From NCBI RefSeq assembly GCF_002775205.1, contig NC_036443.1, forward strand, positions 31,030,217 through 31,094,216: DNA of 64,000 nucleotides, given 5' to 3'. Under the pieces are notes generated by a model. The model was not told the DNA's origin. It did not search any database and saw only the letters and a list, made by a program, of their open reading frames with translations. This document shows positions 32,581 to 44,900 of the stretch, piece by piece (the stretch's first letter is position 1; each line of letters starts with the position of its first letter). This DNA comes from Xiphophorus maculatus. Lineage: Eukaryota > Chordata > Actinopteri > Cyprinodontiformes > Poeciliidae. The position numbers and the translations under genes are program-made.

Positions 32581-35500
32581 TTATAGGGGTCTGGCACAGA
32601 TGAAGGCAAGCTTGTTATCACAGTCAGCATCACCCACAAACTCTACTCCTGTAAAGAGACAAAGAGACAAATCCTGACTGCAAACCTTTGACAAAGACTT
32701 GGACATGATTTGATCAGTTACAGAAAGCATGCAGGGCAGATGAAGTGTCTTGCCCAAAAACACAACAGACATGAATGGAGTCTGGGTTCGAACCAGGAAC
32801 CCACCGATTACAGGACAAACTCCTACTTACTAAGCCACCAGACACAAAGATATAATAAAAACATACATTTAAACGAAATTATTAAATTACAAGTTGTGTA
32901 GCTCCAGTAATAAATACCACGTAAGTTGATGATCATGCAGTGTTCGACTCCACCATCATTCTTTGGCTGATTGGGGCTCCAGTTAGAAAACCAAAACTTG
33001 GAACCGTCAGTCCAAAACCACTTGCCTTCCTGAAAGAACATCTTAGTTTTAAGTTCCTATGCAAACAAATCACACAGAACCAACATAGACGTCTGTCACT
33101 CATTATAGAAAACATGAACTGTGTTTGGATCGTTTCTATTTAAAACCCTCAGCTGGTCAGAGCAGCCGGTGGAAAACAGAGGCAGGTTCTGGTTCTGTTG
33201 GAGGTCTCTGAGACTTAGACTGGCTTTATTGTCATTTTGCATGCACAGGGTGTATACAGAACGAAATTTCGTTGCATACGGCTCAGGACAGTGTTTTGAT
33301 GTTCCAATGTTGTGAGGTTACTCCAGAATAAAATAAAGTATAAAATATGAATATAAAATATAAAGTGCAGGACTGACAGTAAAATATAAGTTATTTAGCT
33401 CTGTACATGTGCAAGGTATGAAGTGGAGACCAGATTTTGAGCGCAGTCCAGTTAAGAGTTCAGCAGTCTGATGGCAAGTGGGAAAAAGCTGTTTCAGAAC
33501 CTGGTGGACCTGCACCGGATGCTGCAGAACCTCTTTCCAGAGGGCAGCAGGGAGAACAGTCCATGGTGGGGGTGTGAGGGGTCACTGATGATGTTTCGGC
33601 CTCGGGACACGCAGCGCTGGGATGAAATGTCCTGAATGGAGGGAAGGGGGGCCCCGATGATCCTCTCTGCTGTCCGCACCACTCTCCTCACGTTCTTCCA
33701 GTCGGAGGCGCTGCAGCCTCCACACCACACAGAGAGGCAGCTGGTCAGAATGCTCTCTATGGTGCTTCTGTAGAACGTCTTGAGGATGGGCGGGGGCAGG
33801 TGTGCTCTTCTCATCCTCCGCAGGAAGTACAAGCGTTTCTGTGCCCTCTTGACCAGAGACGTGGTGTTCACAGTCCAGGTGAGGTCGTTAGTAATGTGCA
33901 CCCCCAGGAATTTGGTGCTGCTGACCACCTCCACAGCCGAGCTGTTGATGAGCAGTGGAGCGTGGCTGGGCCGGTTCTTCCTGAAGTCGACGATCATCTC
34001 CTTCGTCTTGTCAACGTTCAGGATCAGGCTGTTGTCTCTGCACCAGTCCACCAGCTGCTCCACCTCCTCTCTGTAGTCCAGGTCGTTGTCGTCTCTGATG
34101 AGGCCCACCACCGTTGTGTCGTCCGCGAACTTCACGATGTGGTTGATGGCGAACCTGGGGGCGCAGTCATGTGTCATCAGAGTGAACAGCAGAGGGCTCA
34201 GGACGCAGCCCTGAGGGGAGCCTGTGCTGAGGGTGATGACATCGGAGGTGTGTTGTCCGATCCGGACTGACTGAGGTCTGTTGGTGAGGAAGTCTAGCAG
34301 CCAGTTTCGCAGGGGGGTGCTGAAGCCCAGGTGTCCCAGTTTTCCTGCCAGATGCTGTGGGATGATTGTGTTGAACGCTGAGCTGAAGTCCAGGAACAAC
34401 ATCCGCACATGAGTGTTCTTCTCCTCCAGGTGAGCCAGGCTCAGGTGTAGGGTGGAGGAGATGGCGTCCTCAGTGGAGCGGTTTCGGCGGTAGGCAAACT
34501 GGAACGGGTCGAATGTGGAGGGGAGTCTGGACACGATGTGTTCTTTTACCAGCCTTTCAAAGCACTTCATCATGATGGGAGTCAGTGCCACAGGCCGGTA
34601 ATCATTGAAAGAGGTGACTTGAGGTCTCCTCTCATTCCTCTCCACTGTTGCCACATGCTTCCTCAGCATGAGGGAGTTTAGCATAGTCAGTTATTCAATA
34701 CAACTAACTGGGTTTCCTGAGATAACTGTTGACCAATTGATATTCTAATCTGCAATTAACTGCATCGTGTTATAACCAGGATCAACTGGAATGTATTTGA
34801 CTGAACTGACCACTTTATTAGGAACACCTATTCAATTCAATTCAGTTTATTTATATAACAACAATTCACAACAAAGGTCGTCTCAAAGCATTTACAAAAA
34901 GTGCCATGAAAAATGCATCTTGACATAAAAAGTCATCAACCAAACAGAGTTATTTATATGTTTTTAAATTCTCACCTGTGCTGAATCATAACCGCCAACC
35001 CAAGTTGTTGTGTGACTTTCAGTTTTTTGGTGGATAACCTGTCTGATGAAGTTGTACTCCCCTGTACTGTGGTATGAGGCCAGATGTGAATCCAATTGGA
35101 GGCAATGTTGCTGAAAAAGGCAACACAGGTTTAAACTTTCCTCTGTGCAGTGAGACAGTTGGTGCAGCTGAATATCGACCTTTAGAAATTATGGTTCTAT
35201 TTGTTTAACGGAAATCAGTTTCTGTAACCTTGTTGTTGGTGAATCTTATTGTCTTATATCAATGAATTTACATTCTTTTGAATGTAGCAAATCTGCTGTG
35301 ACCATCACATCTGTTGTACCTCAGCTAAAACCCAGGGTAATTGAAAATTCACAACCAAGAAACAGCGACGGTCGAACCAACTCCAGCCTGCAGGGCAGTC
35401 AAGTGCTGTTGGAGCTGGGAAATGAGAGAAGGTAAATACATAGATCTGATAATCAGCATCGTTTTAACACCGAACACAGTCCAGAACGTACCTCTCAGTC

Positions 35501-35748
35501 GACATCCGGCCTGTGGATGGAAAAACCCAAAGTTTTAGCACAAAATTCCCAACAAAACAAAGTTTCCTCATTGAACTTCGACCAAATGATGGCTCAGATT
35601 GCTCCATCTGATCTACGTCAGTCAGCCAAAGCTCACAACAGGGACATACCAGTCATTGTTTTAAGTCCTTCTCCATACTTACATCAGCTCCATCCCAGAG
35701 TCCAAAGCTCAGACCAAGAAGCAGAGTGAAGACAAGACCGGCAGCCAT
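32581..35748 (-). CDS. Secreted C-type lectin, copy A (six coding exons)
   Basis: Exons from the start codon down: 35683-35748, 35492-35510, 35320-35414, 34976-35110, 32918-33029, 32581-32648 (TAA). All are GT-AG and phases fit; 495 nt, 164 residues. Exon 1 encodes a signal peptide ([16 protein letters not shown]). The rest is one C-type lectin domain: [37 protein letters not shown], then [17 protein letters not shown] and FICARPL. The size fits the small secreted fish lectins (ladderlectin/l-2/type II antifreeze-like group). The sugar-site triplet is QPK, not EPN or QPD, and the W-N-D motif reads VGD, so Ca-dependent sugar binding is doubtful. Intron 5 holds a LINE (33209-34620). Confidence 0.85.
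33201..34628 (-). mobile_element. 5'-truncated LINE in intron 5 of lectin A
   Basis: The body is 33209-34620, flanked by an 8-bp duplication GAGGTCTC (33201-33208 and 34621-34628). Copy B keeps the empty site with a single GAGGTCTC at 43254-43261. The minus frame is RT-like from [14 protein letters not shown] through [24 protein letters not shown] and [10 protein letters not shown] to a C-terminal part with [13 protein letters not shown]. It is open to a stop at 33494. The 3' UTR ends in TTTATTGTCATTTTGCATGC (plus strand). It begins mid-domain, so the insertion is dead on arrival, but the surviving frame is intact, which suggests a recent insertion. Confidence 0.85.
34825..34920. repeat. Common fish repeat shared by the lectin units
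   Basis: AGGAACACCTATTCAATTCAATTCAGTTTATTTATATAA and ACAAAGGTCGTCTCAAAGCATTTAC. Also at 44222-44315 (copy B) and 50650-50730 (copy C), so it was inserted before the lectin duplications. Confidence 0.6.
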
Positions 35749-35847
35749 CTGTAGAAAGAATCGTTAGGAAAGTTCATAATTAGTGTCACAAATCAACTCA
35801 ATCATGACATAAAGCATCATGATGAGCAGTAGGACTTTAAATGTCAC

Positions 35848-35935
35848 CTTGTTTTGATGGTTAGTTGAAGAGTCTGTTCCAGCAGCAGTTTCTGGTCACA
35901 GGATGTCTCAGAGATGGAAACACAGACTTTATATA
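35848..35935 (-). promoter_or_regulatory. Promoter and non-coding first exon of lectin A
   Basis: TATATAAA on the minus strand (35928-35935). A leader ends CAAAACAAG with a GTGACA donor at 35847. The next acceptor, TTTCTACAG, lies directly before the ATG at 35748. The arrangement is identical in copies B and C. Confidence 0.7.
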
Positions 35936-36083
35936 CCTTCACTTTGTTTGTCTGTGAAGTGGAAATCTTTGAGTAAGTCACTGTCTGTTCTCGTTTTTGT
36001 CACTTTTTTACAAAGTGTTCAAGTTGTTGCAGAATCTTCCAGGATTCGGCCAAGGACGTTTTCCTGGTAGCGTGAAGAGTTAC

Positions 36084-36428
36084 TTACCATAAGAACCGAT
36101 TAGAACCGGACCAAACCGGCTGATGTTGCCACTTCTGCTTCTCTGTCCAGAACAGTGTTCTTGTATGGAATGTACTCTCTGATGACAGAAGTGTATTAAA
36201 AATGGACGTATCTGTTAGATGTTGCTCTGCTTTTCCTGACTCTGTTGGATTCAAAGTCCTTTGACTGCCTTCAAATAAAACACTTGAAAGATAAAGTTGA
36301 AACTTTATCAATTCTTGAGTGGTTTCTCTAGCTGTGTGATAAGGAATTTCCACCACATTCTTGATGTCAGAAGTGGGATCTGTCATGCCAGAAGGACTCT
36401 GTGGCAGAGGACAAGAGCATTCGGCCAT
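36084..36428 (-). CDS. 114-codon open frame upstream of lectin A, unknown
   Basis: Not recognised. It lies about 150 bases upstream of the lectin TATA box on the same strand. Near-identical frames lie in the same place in copy B (45486-45830) and copy C (57405-57749). Its stop is inside TTATGGTAAGTAAC, a strong donor-like sequence, so it may be an exon rather than a whole gene. It has no signal peptide or domain; it starts MAECSCPLPQSPSG. In this copy the frame reads on upstream through an inserted repeat. Conservation may only reflect recent duplication. Confidence 0.3.
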   Translation of the reverse strand: MAECSCPLPQSPSGMTDPTSDIKNVVEIPYHTARETTQELIKFQLYLSSVLFEGSQRTLNPTESGKAEQHLTDTSIFNTLLSSESTFHTRTLFWTEKQKWQHQPVWSGSNRFLW

Positions 36429-36431
36429 CCT

Positions 36432-36770
36432 GAAGACTCGAGCTGTCAGGTTTAGTGGTGTGAGTGGTGGTGAGGCAGAGGCAGCAAACCCAGGTAGAGA
36501 TAAAGTTGACAATTTAATAAGATGTAAATCCAAAAGTCCAGAACACAGAGAAGCAGAAAGCAATGATCACAACAGGTGACAACTGGAAACTAGACAGACA
36601 TGACGAGGACCCGACAAAGACACAGAGACACAGGTGACACTAAATACACAAGAGCTAATCAGGGAACGAGACACACCTGGGAATAATCAAGGGGAGACAG
36701 GACAACACGGAGGCTCAGAGACAAAGAAACTCAAAAATAAACACACAGAAGACTCAAACCATGACACAAA
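36432..36770. mobile_element. Harbinger-like MITE copy (CTGTCAGG...CATGACAC)
   Basis: Present in copy A but absent at the matching place in copies B and C, where CCTGAAGACTC runs straight into AAAAACCAGC. Interior phrases (GTGAGGCAGAGGCAGCA, CGACAAAGACACAGAGACAC, GAACGAGACACACCTGG) match the element at 48001-48377. No clear target duplication here. Confidence 0.65.
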
Positions 36771-36899
36771 AACCAGCTTCAGTCCTCCTGTGTTAAAAAC
36801 AGGGCAGGTTCTGGATCCTTCTCCAGATTTATGTCTCAAGACAATCCTGTCACAGAGGTCTAGAGATGATTCCTTTTGATTAGCTGTGTTCACCTTGCC

Positions 36900-39020
36900 T
36901 TTTTTGGAAACAATTAGAAAGCTTCTGCAGTCTTAATGATGTTCCGGTGCAGGGGTAGCGATGCGACTCTTTGATGGATCCTGCTCTTAGATACCAAAGC
37001 TTCCCACACTCACTGAAGGCAGCATTGACAAAAGTATAACGGTGCAGCGCAGTATGTTATGGTAGTGCTACAGACCTGCAGCAGTTTCAGTCTAAGAAGA
37101 GACTTTAGGTGAGAGGTGATAGACTGAATCATTTAAGACTAAAATCTGTTTCCATGGTAACAGCTTTTCTCAACAGGTCTCTGTATTTTTCTGCATAATT
37201 TCATGTCGGTGCACTTTGCGCCACATCCATGCTCAGAGGATCATGGCACAAAGGTGGGAGTGAAGCAAAGCAAGCTGCTGCTGCGCAAATAAGACAGAAG
37301 CAAGTCAGAGTTTGTGCAGCAGGTTCTGGTGCCACTCAGGGGAAAAGCAAACCCGTTCTGATCACATGAACACAATCAATGCCATGCACATCATGGTGAC
37401 GAGCAGAGTGGCAGGTTCATGGATTTCAGATATGGAGTGATTTTAATGGCAAAAAGTGGAAGAGAAACAGAACAAAAGTGAGAAACATCAAAGCGAAACA
37501 GAGACTCCTTTGTTAGTTTAAATTATTAACGATATTTGAGTGAGGTTTAATTTGTATTAATGCTTGTTTATGTTTATATGAAATGCCTCCTGAAGACTAT
37601 TGAGCAGTGGTATGTCCAGGAAGTTTTTAAAAAGGTGTTACATCTCCAAGGCAGTCTAGGGTTTTGAGGGGGAGCGTAACAAATAACCAGGGAATGGGAT
37701 TCAAAAACAGGAGCATAGTTAATGTTTTATTTAAAAATAAGCCAGGAAGAATCTTGAAGGTGACAGGGAAAAACCTAATGAAAAAATGAGTGTAAATAAC
37801 AAAATCCAGGGTTTCTAATAAGAGACAATTCTCCAGCAATCTAACCTGGGAGAAGCCATGAACCTGTCATCTTCATAAACAAGGACCCAATCATCTACAA
37901 GCTTGGAAAAAAAATAATAAGTGCACACATTTCCACAAAGCTGCAGCACACATGCTGCTAGTGATGAGCCATGGGAAGCCATGGGAAGCCAGGCTTCCAG
38001 GCGTGTACCTAGTAAAAAGGGGGCGTGTCAGATGAAGCCATGCTTCAGTGCTTGTGCTGTCTTGCTGACAAACCATGTGACTGGCAACAAACGATGCCAG
38101 TCACATGATCCATCGCATTGCATGAATCGCGTGACTGCTTCATTTTGCATGTCGGTTTTCAAAATAAATGTGTGATCAGCCACGTCCACATGCTCTAGTC
38201 ATCCGGCCATTGTTGACAGAAGGATTTAACTTCATATTTTTCTATGTCATGAAACACAGGCGTAAGTCCTTATGAATTATATAGTAACAGAAGAGAACTT
38301 GCAAAGTTCACCACTTGGCCACACCCCCTAAATGTGTTTAAAAACTCACAATTTTGATAACTTTTAATCCCCACCCCTTAACTGCATACTCAAAATCTAG
38401 CCGATAGTTCAAAATCCCTACAAGGATTTCATTAAAATACAAGTTATATAAATGTGAAAAATGGCCGTTTGCACCATTTTGAATGAAAGTTTGCGCTCAG
38501 ACTCAAAATGGTCGTTTTCCTTAACATTTTAAGACATACTTCCATGAGACATTTTTCTGTGTTTGGGTGGGGGAGGGAATGTATCAAAGAACCGAATTTC
38601 AAATTTACACGATACACAGCTTCTCTGATTTCACATTAGGGGGCGATGTAGAGCAGTTTGACCACACCCACTTGTGATTCCATTGAAATAATTTAATTTC
38701 ATGCGGGGAACAATTTGAGTGTTTGAATATGTTCAGGACCCCGAATTTGTATTTCTGCAAGGAAAAGAATAATGAGGATAATACTAGAAATTTCTGAAAT
38801 TTAAAATTTCAGAAATTTTAAAGGGGGCTTGCTGCAGCGTGTGTGTTGGTTGGAACCCAGTGTTCTGATGCTGAAAATTAGCAGGAGTGCTAATGTGAAC
38901 TAAAATGTAGTCAGTAGCATGTGGAGTATCATTATTTTGTTGACTAGCACAGGCTTACTCCACTTAGTATACAAACATTAGTGTATAAGGTAATATTTGC
39001 CAAAATGCTAAGGTTAGCCT
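36900..39020. other. Intergenic sequence with old repeats
   Basis: 38270-38840 resembles a non-coding fish repeat (CTTGGCCACACCCCCTAAATG, AGGGGGCGATGTAGAGC). 38880-39024 is a GCTAGCATG-type repeat that recurs at 40110-40277. No gene is recognised in 36900-38270. Confidence 0.35.
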
Positions 39021-39234
39021 AAATCAGTGGTACCCAAAATTGGTTCTGGAGGGCCAGAATCCTGCGTGTTTCAGTTCTCTCCCTGGTTTAACACCTGTGT
39101 CAAATGATGGCTCATTAGAAGGCCTAAGAAAAACATTAACATGCATAGGATGTTGTTACTACCAACAGAGAGGGAACTTAAACATGCAGGATGCCGGCCC
39201 TTGAGGACTGACTTAGGGGACCACTGGCCTAAAT
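39017..39234. mobile_element. hAT MITE with 8-bp target duplication GCCTAAAT
   Basis: The element is 39025-39226. It starts CAGTGGTACCC and ends GGGGACCACTG, an imperfect inverted pair. It is flanked by perfect GCCTAAAT copies at 39017-39024 and 39227-39234. Confidence 0.85.
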
Positions 39235-39702
39235 GTTCTCTGTACCATCTGTGGTATCACCAGCATGTTGATTTACATTGACTTAATCCATTCAGTATGA
39301 TAAACATAGTTAATAAATTGTTAGATTTGGAAATAATATTCCAGATATATATACTCAAAGTTAACTTTAAGGACTGTGAGATTCTTTTGTTTTCTTCTGT
39401 AATGTGTGTTTTTGAGAGAGATGTCTCCAGGAAGCTGATAAATGTGCCAAACTGGAAGCAGATGCCAACCACTCTGGAGACAAACGTAAGAGCTGGCCTG
39501 ATAAGAAAAACACCCAAAGGCTAAAGGTCAAAGCTTGTGACACGGGAACTGCCTTGAGACCTCACCAGCACTAAGACGGGAGATTCCATTGTATAGAAAA
39601 GATTTATTAGTGTGTGTTAGCAGATGGGTTTTTGTTTGCCCCACTCCTTCCAGCAGCTGTTAACTAATGTAACCAGGGCTCCCTGATTCTAATAAAAGGT
39701 GC

Positions 39703-39912
39703 GTGCTGTGGTGGCGCAGCGGGTTAGCACGCCCCACGTTTGGAGGCCTTAGACCCTCGGACGTGGATTCGACTCCCGGTCCCGATGACCTCTGCCGCAT
39801 GTCCTCCTTCAAAAAATGGCACCGGCTCAGCTGGCTGCCTGCAGACACAGCTCCTGTCGTGTGCGAAATGATTTCCCTGCTGGGATGAATAAAGTAAAAA
39901 TTATTATTATTA
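39703..39912 (+). mobile_element. tRNA-derived SINE
   Basis: A-box-like TGGCGCAGCGGGTTAGCACG at 39712-39731 and B-box-like GGATTCGACTCCCGG at 39765. The tail is GGGATGAATAAAGTAAAAATTATTATTATTA. It resembles the 27170-27360 copy in the head and has a different body. The flanks share only TAAAAG. Confidence 0.7.
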
Positions 39913-40109
39913 AAAGAGGAGCAGGAAGAGAGGAATGTCAGAGCGAGTTTGGAGGCTGAAATAAACACTCTCCTTACTTCCCCTCCTTACTTTCTCTCCT
40001 TGATTGAGATTTAATCATTTGTCTTTCTTCTTTTTGTCTGTTTGAAAGTGTTTAGGATAAATGAACCTGACATATATCAAAAAATGAGCTTAAATGCTTT
40101 TTTAGGTAC

Positions 40110-40400
40110 TTGGCTAATGCTAGCATGAGGGCTACCACTAGCATATTGAGTCACTAGCATGTCAATACTACCAGTAGAATGAGAGTAGCATGTAGTCTAA
40201 CATAAAAATAGCTCCATTCAGTTTGCAAACATTAGAGAATAAAATTTGCCATAATATTAAGGGTAGTGTAAATCAGTGGTCCCTAACCTTTTTATCACCG
40301 CGGACGGTCTTGGCCATTTTACTGTGGCCCAGCAGGGGTTGAGGGTGGGAGAACTGTCACAATAGGCTTCTGCATGTTGATGTGTCTGCTACAGCCTAGT
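40110..40400. repeat. Repeat copy followed by a hAT end (CAGTGGTCCCTAACC)
   Basis: 40110-40277 is a diverged copy of 38880-39024. At the matching place (GTGTAAAT|CAGTGGT) it is also followed by a hAT-type end, here CAGTGGTCCCTAACCTTTTTATCACCGCGGAC. The right end is not found. Confidence 0.45.
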
Positions 40401-41390
40401 TCACATGTTGAGTAACGCTTTACTAACTAATGTGTTGATGATGCCGTTGTGTATGATATTTCTGCTCAAGCTATTTACAGATTTGTCAGGTTGCCAACCC
40501 AATGATAAACTCGTTCCTACGCCCTTCCCTCCAGCCACGAAGGACTGAATTAAGACTTGTATGATAATTCAATAATATACTGTGTTAACCTGGGATCCAG
40601 CAGTAGGAAGAGGAGGAGTTTCAGGAAGGAAACCCTGTGATGTCATGGAGACCTAAAAACCCCACAACTAGGACAAACATTCTCTGTCATCCTCCATTTT
40701 GGATGGCAACACTGGGGAGACAGTATGCTCACTGGCAGAGAGAAGGCTCCTCCATGTCCCAGGAGCTAAAGATTCAAAAATAAAGGTTACTGTTAGTGCA
40801 TCCAGTACTTAATCCCAGCCAAAGGAATAAACCATCATCCAGGTTTACTTAGGATTCTGCAGAAGGAACCGTGGAATTACAGGTTCCCTGAAGTGTGCAC
40901 AGCAGAGATGTGCAGATATCAGCAAAAGTGTCATTTACAGTGAGAAAAACTCTGTTAACAAAGGCTGCCAGCCAAATGCCTCTGATGACCTGAGCTGAGG
41001 AGGAGATTGTGGATGTAGCTGTTTTCACCAACAGCTTGAAATAGGAAACAAACCTCTGACCGGGTGCAGCAGACCCTCTTCGGCGCTTCCAGGACAAGCA
41101 GGTGTAGACAATGGAAGGATGAATGATAAAAACAATAATGCAGTTTAAATAAAGGGATTGAAAATAGTTTGGCATGTACATTTTTAGGTTTCTAGTTAAC
41201 TTTCAAACATGTAAACGTAGCCACAAGAGTTTAAGACACATTGCATTTATTTTTATAAATCTAGGTTTTTACTTACTGAGTCCCGACAATCCTTTATTTT
41301 TAAGCAGTCTATGTTCTGTATTCTCTTTGTGGTTATATTCAGCTAAGCACACTGGGGTTCTGTAGGATTTTGGTCTGAGCGATGGGATTA
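40401..41390. other. Intergenic sequence, nothing recognised
   Basis: No domain-bearing frame. Minus frame 40849-41181 lacks any motif. Confidence 0.4.
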
Positions 41391-41965
41391 CCATGGTAGA
41401 AAGTTGATTCTCCGTCTGCTGAAAAATGTCTGTATTCATGTGTTTTGGATCATCATCCTGCTGTAAGACCTAATAACGACCCAACTGCAGTATTCTGGTT
41501 GGGTCAACAGATTTTTAACTAAAGATGCTCTGGTGTTTCAGAGGTTTATGATGACAAACATTTTTACAAGGTTTCATTAGGTGTAAAATATTTGTGACAC
41601 TAGTGAATTTGTTCAAAACAGGTGGTACAGAGTTTATGAAAACTGTTCATATTTCATAGATTGTTATTACTATACTGATGCACTGATATTCTGATGATTT
41701 TCAGCATAAAGTTATAGCTGAGATTTAGAACTATTACCAATTAGTTTATAGTTGCTGCTTAATTGGAATTTTGACATATTTTAAATCCTATAATTAAATC
41801 AATCAGATTTCATAGAAAGAAAACATTTATTTAAGTGATCAAATGAAGTGAAATCAGGTTCTTCCAGCAGTGATGTCATCGAGGCTTGACATCCAGGGGG
41901 AAGTGACATCACCAGCAGGAAAGCCATATGGGCATTTCAGATTATTAGATATAAGAAGAGAAAGG

Positions 41966-44900
41966 TTAGACATGTATAGCACAGATGAAGGGAAGCTTCT
42001 TGGCACAGTCCTCATCATTCACATGTTCTGCTTCTGCAGAGACAAAGAGACAAATCCTGACTGCAAACCTTTGACAAAGACTTGGACATGATTTGATCAG
42101 TTGCAGAAAGCATGCAGGGCAGATGAAGTGTCTTGCCCAAGGACACAACAGACATGAATGGAGTCTGGGTTCTGTGGAACTATTATAAAATTATTTTTGT
42201 TGAATGTTACATTGATGTATAAGCATGAATTTGCCTTTATAAGTTACAAGGAGACTACAAGTGGGGTCTTGCTTTGTTCTGCGTTCCCTCCCCCATGGTG
42301 AGTCTGGCCTTTGATAGCCTTTAAGATGGATTTGCATAGGCAAGTGATAACGGCACACTGCAGCCTTAACCAGGCTAGAAGACAGGAACCAAAATGTGGA
42401 TCAAAGAGGAGGTGAAACAAATGGTCGCAAACTTCATAACTTTGTCCCAAGTCAGGAAATGTGGTTACTGATCAGAGATGTTTGCTTCGAAGTGGTCATC
42501 TGTGCTCTGTAGCCCAATAAAACTCTTCGACTACTGGCCTTAAAACAAATGGATGACCGTGCTCTTAGCTAAGGGGGGTGCAGAGCGGTTCAGGACAGTC
42601 ATTGTGGGGCTGCAGATTAGGAGACACAGAAAAAGGACTTTAGATCTCACTGGGATTGTCTTTGGGTAACTGTATGCATGTTTGATACTTAAGTGGATCT
42701 CCAAGATATATCTTGTACTTTTAATAAACTTTGGTTGATTTTATCTCACCGACTCTTCTGGAATCTCCTGCATCGGCGAACCATAACTGGAGACGTGAAA
42801 GTCTCCAACAGTTCGAACTCTGTAATGGGTGGGTTCCAGTTCAAACCAGGAACCCACCAATTACAAGACAAACGCTTACCTACTAACCCACTGGACACAG
42901 AGATATTATAAAAACATACATTTAAACGAAATGATTAAATTACAGATTGTGTAACTCCAGTAATAAATACCTCCTACATTGATGTTCATGCAGTGTTCGA
43001 CTCCACCATCATTCTTTGGCTCACTGGCTGCCCAGTTGGAAAAAATAAACTTGGAACCATCACTCCACATCCAGACGCCTTCCTGAAAGAACATCTTAGT
43101 TTTAAGTTCCTATGCAAACAAATCACACAGAACCAACATAGACTTCTGTCACTCATTATAGAAAACATGAACTGTGTTTGGATCGTTTCTATTTAAAACC
43201 CTCAGCTGGTCAGAGCAGCCGGTGGAAAACAGAGGCAGGTTCTGGTTCTGTTGGAGGTCTCCTCTCATTCCTCTCCACTGTTGCCACATGCTTCCTCAGC
43301 ATGAGGGAGTTTAGCATAGTCAGTTATTCACAGTGACGTGCGGTCAGGGGAGGCAGGTGAGGCAGTGCCTCACCTGCCATCATGGAAAGTATATAATCAT
43401 AATCAAATATATAATCATAAAGTAATTTAAATTGTTATATTCATCCGGTGGTTTGTACTAAAAAATATTTATTTTTCATGTAGCTTCACCAATTTCGATT
43501 TTTATTTGTTCAAAATGGCTGAATTTTCTTATTTTCCCATTCAAATGCTTGGAAGCGATGCCGGTGAGGCAGCAGCGAGCTCTGCCTCACCTTGGATTGC
43601 GCAACCCCTGGCTCTGCGCTGGCTGCTAAGCGGAGAGAGCATGTTGCTGTACGGCGTCAATAAAATGGTTTAAACAAATTTAATATGTGAACTTATTTCC
43701 AATAATTTAGCTTATGTATATAATGTACAGTGCTTTTTGTCACCAACTGTGTTTGTGTAACGTGTTTCGTGTAATGAGCGATTATAAACGGCAGAGAACA
43801 GGTTCGAGGTGAGGCAGGCAGTTCTCTTGCCTCATGGCAGGGGGCGCTCAAGATCCCAGACGTTCGTCTTGTTCACTCCTCAACTGCCGAGTAAGTGACA
43901 GCGAGCTAGGCTAAACGATTCGGGAAGCAAGTCAAGTGCAGCGATAGATTTTGTGACCTACAGTTTGTATGTGTAAGGATGCAGAAGTGAAACATAACCT
44001 GTAAACTGCTGTCAATCTATGCATCTATTTGCAAATCTGATTCTGATGACGTCAGTGCCTCACCAGCTATGAACCTCACCGCACATCACTGGTTATTCAA
44101 TACAACTAACTGGGTTTCCTGAGATAACTGTTGACCAATTGATATTCTAATCTGCAATTAACTGCATCGTGTTATAACCAGGATCAACTGGAATGTATTT
44201 GACTGAACTGACCACTTTATTAGGAACACCTGTTCAATTCAATTCAGTTTATTTATATAACAACAATTCACAACAAAGGTCGTCTCAAAGCATTTACAAA
44301 AAGTGCCATGAAAAATGCATCTTGACATAAAAAGTGATCAACCAACCAGAGTTATTTATATGTTTTTAAATTCTTACCTCTGCTGAATCATGAGCTCCAA
44401 CCCAAGTTTGTGTGTGTTTTCCACTTGCATAGAAGATATTCTCTCTGATGAAGTTGTACTCCCCTGTACTGTGGTATGAGGCCAGATGTGAATCCAATTG
44501 GAGGCAATATTTCTGAAAAAGGCAACATAGGTTTAAACTTTCCTCTGTGCAGTGAGACAGTTGGTGCAGCTGAATATCGACCTTTAGAAATTATGGTTCT
44601 ATTTGTTTAATGGAAATCAGTTTCTGTAACCTTGTTGTTGGTGAATCTTATTGTCTTATATCAATAAATTTACATTCTTTTGAATGTAGCAAATCTGCTG
44701 TGACCATCACATCTGTTGTACCTCAGCTGAAGCCCAAGACATTTCATTAGACAGAAACATGAAACAGCGACGGTCAAACCAACTCCAGCCTGCAGGGCAG
44801 TCAAGTGCTGTTGGAGCTGGGAAATGAGAGAAGGTAAATACATAGATCTGATAATCAGCATCGTTTTAACACCGAACACAGACCAGAACGTACCTCTCAG

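Noticed and set aside
33800-34270. 156-codon plus-strand open frame
   Set aside because: Antisense shadow of the LINE reverse transcriptase frame.
39710-39800. Possible tRNA gene on the plus strand
   Set aside because: Same reason: it is the head of a SINE with an ATT-rich tail.
42993-43196. Plus-strand frame repeated at 32940 and 50245
   Set aside because: Antisense of lectin exon 5, repeated only because the lectin unit is duplicated.
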